Assembly: GCA_964569245.1 (NCBI GenBank)
Contig: CAZMTK010000004.1
Span: forward strand, 124,001 to 188,000
Direction of reading: 5' to 3'
DNA: 64,000 bases
DNA from: JAAYTY01 sp964569245
GTDB lineage: Bacteria > Fermentibacterota > Fermentibacteria > Fermentibacterales > Fermentibacteraceae
Shown: piece by piece, positions 60,534 through 64,000 of the stretch
Layout: the number at the start of each line of letters is the position of its first letter
How positions within the stretch are numbered: the stretch's first letter is position 1
Position numbers and translations under genes: made by a program
The notes under the pieces: generated by a model
The model's database searches: none
The model's input: only the letters and a program-made list of their open reading frames with translations
Told to the model about the DNA's origin: nothing

Positions 60534-60932
60534 TCAGTCCCCCCCCTTCTTTACCAGCTCGCGGATCTTGTTGACGAGCACGGTGGGCGGGACTGGCTTC
60601 TCGAGGAACACGTCCACCGGGAAGAAGTCGGGATGCTCCTCGGGCCTGTATTCGAACCCGGTCACCTTCCCGACGGATGTGAGCATGATGATCGGGATCC
60701 TGCTGTGGAGCTTCCTGCGTATGTCGCGGGCCACGGCGAATCCCTCGTCGGTGCTCTCCATCATCACGTCGAGGACCACGATGTCGGGGGAGTCCTCGCT
60801 CACGCGCTTCAATCCCTCCGCCCCGCCCGGCGCGGAGATGACCTCGAATCCGCTGGCCTCGAGGACTATGCTGTTGGCCTCGACGAAGTCGGGATCATCA
60901 TCCACCAGCAGCACTCGGACCTTGTCGCTCAT
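60534..60932 (-). CDS. Stand-alone receiver-domain response regulator
   Basis: This 132-residue protein is a single REC domain: VLLVDDDPDFVE, the phosphoacceptor Asp in IVVLDVMM, Thr/Ser in IIMLTSVG and Lys in FLEKPVPP. There is no output domain. An insert with RPEEHPDFFPVDV precedes the Lys. GAGGAG lies 5 nt before ATG 60932. It is sandwiched between ahcY and the hydrogenase genes and may tune this operon or signal through an unlinked kinase. Confidence 0.9.
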   Translation of the reverse strand: MSDKVRVLLVDDDPDFVEANSIVLEASGFEVISAPGGAEGLKRVSEDSPDIVVLDVMMESTDEGFAVARDIRRKLHSRIPIIMLTSVGKVTGFEYRPEEHPDFFPVDVFLEKPVPPTVLVNKIRELVKKGGD

Positions 60933-61105
60933 CACCTCTCCTCTGGTGTTGGAATGACGACCTCTGTGACGCTCATGCCACGACCTGGAATCCTTCGAGT
61001 CCGAAAGCGGCTCCGCCTCTCGACGCGACCCGCCGGGAGCGGACCTCCTCTCCGAAGAGCGGCTTCATGCCGCGGGAGCCGCGCGACGCCTCCTGTTCGT
61101 TCCAT
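60932..61105 (-). CDS. Putative 57-codon ORF linking ahcY and the response regulator
   Basis: ATG 61105 shares its first base with the ahcY stop (TGATG). The frame's own stop at 60934-60932 shares its last base with the ATG of the response regulator (TGATG). The peptide is Arg-rich and ends MSVTEVVIPTPEER; I recognise no fold. Both exact overlaps suggest translation through the gap, yet its composition is also that of chance frames in GC-rich DNA. Confidence 0.35.
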   Translation of the reverse strand: MERTGGVARLPRHEAALRRGGPLPAGRVERRSRFRTRRIPGRGMSVTEVVIPTPEER

Positions 61106-62514
61106 CAGTACCTGTAGTGCTCGGGCTTGTAGGGCCCTTCGACTGGAACTCCGATGTATGCGGCCTGGCGGGGTGTGAGGCGGGTCAGCTCCGCGCCGAT
61201 CCCCGCCAGGTGAAGCCGTGCAACCTCCTCGTCGAGCTTCTTCGGAAGCCTGTAAACGCCGATCCCGGGCCTCTCCGAGCGGAGGGCGAGAAGGGCGAGG
61301 CACTGGTTCGTGAACGAGCTGGACATCACGAAGCTGGGATGCCCGGTGGCACATCCCAGGTTTACGAGGCGCCCCTCGGCCAGGAGGTAGATGCAGTGCC
61401 CGTCGGGGAATGTGTATCTGTCCACCTGGGGCTTGATGCATTCCTTCCGCACTCCGGGCAGGGCCTCCAGTGCCGCGACCTGAATCTCGTTGTCGAAGTG
61501 GCCTATGTTGCAGACGATGGACTGGTCCCTCATGCGGGACATGTGCTCCGCCGTGATCACGTCGCAGTTGCCCGTGGCGGTGACGAATATCGAGGCCTCG
61601 CCCAGGGCGCCCTCCACGGTCTTCACTTCGTAGCCCTCCATCGCGGCCTGGAGAGCGCATATCGGGTCGATCTCGGTCACTATCACCCTGGCCCCGAATG
61701 CGCGCATGCTCTGGCAGCAGCCCTTGCCCACCTCGCCGTATCCGCACACGACGACGGTCTTGCCTGCGACCATGACGTCGGTGGCCCTCTTTATGCCGTC
61801 CGGCAGGGACTCCCTGCACCCGTACGTGTTGTCGAACTTGCTCTTGGTCACGGAGTCGTTGACGTTGTATGCCGGGAAGAGCAGCCGGCCCTCCTCGTGC
61901 CTCCGGTAGAGCCGGTGCACCCCGGTGGTGGTCTCCTCCGATACGCCGATGATCTCCGGGACGATCGAATGCCAGAAACCCGGATTCTCGGCGAGCCCTG
62001 CGGCGATGTTGTCGAAGAGGGCCTGTTCGTCTCTGGTTTCGCACGAGGAGGCGGGCGGCCTCCCCGTCCTCGCGAACTCCTCCTCCATCTCGTAGCCGAG
62101 GTGGATCATCAGGGTCGCGTCTCCTCCGTCGTCCACCACGAGCTGGGGGCCGAGGCCGCCTGGGAACGTGAGGGCCTGGCGGGTGCACCACCAGTATTCC
62201 TCCTGGGTCTCGCCCTTCCATGCGAACACCGGCACCCCCGCGGCAGCCACCGCTGCGGCGGCGTCGTCCTGGGTGGAGAACACGTTGCAGCTGGCCCACC
62301 GCACGCATGCCCCAAGAGCAGTCAGCGTCTCGATGAGGACCGCCGTCTCTGTGGTCATGTGGAGCGAGCCCGAAACCCGCACGCCTTCCAGCGGCCTGCC
62401 TGGCCCGTACCTCTCCCTGATGGCCATCAGTCCGGGCATCTCGAACTCGGCCATGCCGATCCTCCGGCGTCCGAGCGCGGCGAGCCCGGGGTCTGCGACC
62501 TTGAAATCACCCAT
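61105..62514 (-). CDS. ahcY: S-adenosylhomocysteine hydrolase
   Basis: This 469-residue NAD-dependent enzyme splits S-adenosylhomocysteine to adenosine and homocysteine. It has HMTTETAVLIETL near the N-terminus, AYNVNDSVTKSKFDN, the NAD loop VVCGYGEVGKGCCQ, NIGHFDNEI and the C-terminal KPEHYRY. ATG 62514 overlaps the regulator stop by 8 bp with GGAGGACGG before it. It recycles SAM by-product, and the neighbouring regulator likely senses its substrate. Confidence 0.97.
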   Translation of the reverse strand: MGDFKVADPGLAALGRRRIGMAEFEMPGLMAIRERYGPGRPLEGVRVSGSLHMTTETAVLIETLTALGACVRWASCNVFSTQDDAAAAVAAAGVPVFAWKGETQEEYWWCTRQALTFPGGLGPQLVVDDGGDATLMIHLGYEMEEEFARTGRPPASSCETRDEQALFDNIAAGLAENPGFWHSIVPEIIGVSEETTTGVHRLYRRHEEGRLLFPAYNVNDSVTKSKFDNTYGCRESLPDGIKRATDVMVAGKTVVVCGYGEVGKGCCQSMRAFGARVIVTEIDPICALQAAMEGYEVKTVEGALGEASIFVTATGNCDVITAEHMSRMRDQSIVCNIGHFDNEIQVAALEALPGVRKECIKPQVDRYTFPDGHCIYLLAEGRLVNLGCATGHPSFVMSSSFTNQCLALLALRSERPGIGVYRLPKKLDEEVARLHLAGIGAELTRLTPRQAAYIGVPVEGPYKPEHYRY

Positions 62515-63427
62515 TCCGTCCTCCGGTCTTCTCGAGAGACATCAGGAACACCCGCGCTTCGGCAGGCGGCGACTCCACGGCCGCTGTGAAGCCTGCCGAC
62601 GCAGCCCACTGCCTGACCTGGGCCGGCTCGAATCCGGGCCACAGGTCTCCCTGGCTGATACGGAACCCGGCGTCGTCGTGGAGCGACAGGTCGGCAACCA
62701 CGGCCCTTCCTCCGGGGCGCAGCACCCTCGCGAGCTCGCCGAAAGCGCGAGGCGGTTCGCCGAGGTGGTGGAGCACCATGTGGGCGAGACATGCGTCCAT
62801 CGAGGAGTCCGCCAGCGGAAGATGCTCGGCTTCGCCCAGCCTGAGCTCTATGCCGGGCCACTCCTCGCGCGACAGGTCGCGCCTGGCGCGGGAGAGCATC
62901 TCCGGCGAGGCATCCACTCCCACGACCGAGCGGAACCTCTCCGCGAGATGCCTCAGCATCCTGCCGGTTCCGCATCCGACCTCGAGGCAGGAGCCGCCCG
63001 TGCCCAGCAGGTCGAGCATCGCCCCGATGTACATCTCCGCGTCCGGGAGCTCCGACGAGAGAACCTGCCAGTCGGCCGCGGCCCTGTCGAAGAACTCCCT
63101 CGAATTGTGGCTCCGAAGCTCGTAGCAGCGGCTTAGAGCCCTGCTGTCCGCGGCGAGCCAGTTCGCCCTGCCGGTCGAGGCCGATATGGCCGAGGCCAGC
63201 CCGGATACGGCCGGGTCGTCCAGCACGGGGGAGTAGATGGCCCAACCCGCCACGCTCCGCTTTCTCACCATGCCAGCGTCGAGAAGGGTCTTCAGATGGT
63301 GGCTGGCGTTCGACTGGGAGATCCCCAGGGTCTCGGATATCTCGCTGACTGTCAGGGGGCCCCGGAGAAGGGCCGAGAAGATCCTCAGCCTGTTGCGGTT
63401 CGAGAGCGCTCTGAAGAGGTTCTCCAT
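62507..63427 (-). CDS. sahR: SahR-like ArsR-family regulator with SAM-methyltransferase domain
   Basis: This is a 306-residue protein. An N-terminal ArsR winged helix (FRALSNRNRLRIFSALLRGP, ISETLGISQSNASHHLKTLL) is fused to a class I methyltransferase-like domain (CLEVGCGTGRMLRHLAERF, VVGVDASPEML, AHMVLHHLGEP). This architecture, beside ahcY, matches SahR, which represses SAM-cycle genes and senses S-adenosylhomocysteine. ATG 63427 shares its A with the stop of an upstream short ORF and lacks its own strong binding site. The promoter at 63643-63671 has an ATAT-rich candidate operator. Confidence 0.85.
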   Translation of the reverse strand: MENLFRALSNRNRLRIFSALLRGPLTVSEISETLGISQSNASHHLKTLLDAGMVRKRSVAGWAIYSPVLDDPAVSGLASAISASTGRANWLAADSRALSRCYELRSHNSREFFDRAAADWQVLSSELPDAEMYIGAMLDLLGTGGSCLEVGCGTGRMLRHLAERFRSVVGVDASPEMLSRARRDLSREEWPGIELRLGEAEHLPLADSSMDACLAHMVLHHLGEPPRAFGELARVLRPGGRAVVADLSLHDDAGFRISQGDLWPGFEPAQVRQWAASAGFTAAVESPPAEARVFLMSLEKTGGRNG

Positions 63428-63594
63428 CAGTCGCAGGCCTGATCGGATGAGGCGGACGCCGCCGCGCCGCCGCGCCCGAAAAAGCGTCCCGCACCCCCTG
63501 GAAGCATCCCTTGCGGGGGAAACGCGATGTGTCCGGCTCCGATGCAGAGGCCGCCGATGCGGATGTATCGAACTGCTTCGTGGTCGCCGTACAT
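63427..63594 (-). CDS. Putative 55-codon leader ORF coupled to sahR
   Basis: ATG 63594 has GGAG 5 nt before it, and the stop overlaps the sahR start (TGATG). It starts about 40 nt after the predicted transcription start. The peptide (MYGDHEAVRYIRIGG..., Gly/Ala-rich at the end) has no family I know. Because sahR lacks its own binding site, translation of this ORF may be needed for sahR expression. Confidence 0.45.
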   Translation of the reverse strand: MYGDHEAVRYIRIGGLCIGAGHIAFPPQGMLPGGAGRFFGRGGAAASASSDQACD

Positions 63595-63642
63595 CACGTC
63601 TCCGATCAGCCCGAACCGGCACCGGAACCGGCTACGAGGCAG

Positions 63643-63671
63643 ACAATATGACGATATGATAATATGGTCAA
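63643..63671 (-). promoter_or_regulatory. sahR promoter with candidate SahR operator
   Basis: On the minus strand TTGACC (63671-63666) is followed after exactly 17 bp by TATTGT (63648-63643). Three ATAT tetrads start at 63646, 63654 and 63662, an 8-bp period, filling the spacer and the -10 edge. ArsR-type regulators bind AT-rich inverted repeats, so autoregulation by the SahR-like protein is plausible. Confidence 0.6.
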
Positions 63672-63707
63672 GTTGATGATTCGAGCTCGAGAAGCCATGT
63701 TCCATCC

Positions 63708-64000
63708 ATGGAACCCGCCTCGGGCAGGAGACTGGCTCTGGCGCGCATCATCTCGATGGAGAGGGCGCTCCATCCCGGGATGGCTATACAGGATCTTTCC
63801 AAGCTTCTGCACCAGGCCGAGCTGGGCGCCGACCACCTGCTGGGAACGCCGCGACCTATGGCAGAGGAGCATCTGGCCCGCGAATGGAACGCGCTTCCCC
63901 CCTCGGCAGATTGGTTCGAGCCGCCGCTCCAGTTGATCAACCCCTCGGCTCCTGTGGCCAGGCTGCACCTGGCGCCGCTCAAGGCGCTGGGAGTGCCCCT
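63708..64000 (+). CDS. Protein of unknown function, N-terminal part (runs off the window)
   Basis: The frame opens at ATG 63708 and is still open at the window end (97 codons). The peptide (SGRRLALARIISMERALHPG, then AIQDLSKLLHQAELGADHLL, later WFEPPLQLINPSAPVARLHL) looks like genuine protein, with amphipathic helices. I see no strong binding site; it is divergent from sahR across the candidate operator and may be under the same control. I do not recognise the family. Confidence 0.55.
   Translation, partial: MEPASGRRLALARIISMERALHPGMAIQDLSKLLHQAELGADHLLGTPRPMAEEHLAREWNALPPSADWFEPPLQLINPSAPVARLHLAPLKALGVP

Overview
The window is a dense, GC-rich stretch of bacterial chromosome with about 53 likely genes. 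I see no rRNA, tRNA, CRISPR array or intact insertion sequence. Many secreted proteins carry lipobox signals, and Lgt, LspA, a LolB/LolA-like lipoprotein and OmpA-era envelope features point to a cell with two membranes. AGG/AGA arginine codons, strong GGAGG ribosome binding sites, frequent GTG/TTG starts and stop/start overlaps recur throughout. An [FeFe]-hydrogenase, a 2-hydroxyacyl-CoA dehydratase-type protein and several radical SAM enzymes point to an anaerobic fermenter. A deep-branching uncultivated lineage such as Fermentibacterota would fit, but that is inference only.

Layout. 1-9.8 kb: a partial lipoprotein, a YkvA-type membrane protein, a secreted M1 peptidase, a compact minus-strand cluster (isochorismatase fold, thioredoxin-reductase fold, RlmN-like radical SAM), a Dps-like ferritin, an MFS exporter and a lipoprotein. 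10-24 kb: a double-cubane/dehydratase protein, a very large adenylyl cyclase-ATPase-TPR protein built like soluble adenylyl cyclase, a SIMPL protein, an S9 peptidase, a KamA-family radical SAM protein with a possible broken N-terminus, a three-repeat lipoprotein, a cyclic-nucleotide-binding protein and an acyltransferase. 23.5-45.5 kb: one uninterrupted minus-strand run from mreB down to an EamA transporter. It holds mreBCD-mrdA-rodA (cell shape), lgt, comF, dnaE, an M29 peptidase, a Trm112-like protein, ileS, lspA, carbamate kinase and an amino-acid decarboxylase. 45.7-54.6 kb: envelope and housekeeping genes, an ankyrin/zinc-ribbon protein, a patatin, MgtC and a hybrid histidine kinase. 54.6-56 kb: an AT-rich patch and a tyrosine recombinase with an eroded active site. 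56.3-63.6 kb: a minus-strand unit that runs SahR-like regulator, ahcY, small ORF, response regulator, nuoE-like, nuoF-like, [FeFe]-hydrogenase, YgjP-type metallopeptidase.

How parts may work together. The SahR-like regulator sits behind its own promoter. That promoter carries three ATAT blocks at an 8-bp period, and the regulator overlaps ahcY, so S-adenosylhomocysteine level probably controls the operon. The operon continues into the hydrogenase, which would link the methyl cycle to hydrogen metabolism. The hydrogenase itself has Ser where nearly all active enzymes have the proton-relay Cys. The cyclase at 11.5-15.2 kb and the cyclic-nucleotide-binding protein at 21.8 kb may form a signalling pair.

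Most notable: the hydrogenase Cys-to-Ser change and its coupling to the SAH cycle; ileS with an apparent CTG start; a lipoprotein gene whose only credible starts are ATT or CTG; a sAC-like bacterial cyclase with divided catalytic roles; the eroded recombinase; and two very small ORFs joined to their neighbours by TGATG overlaps.
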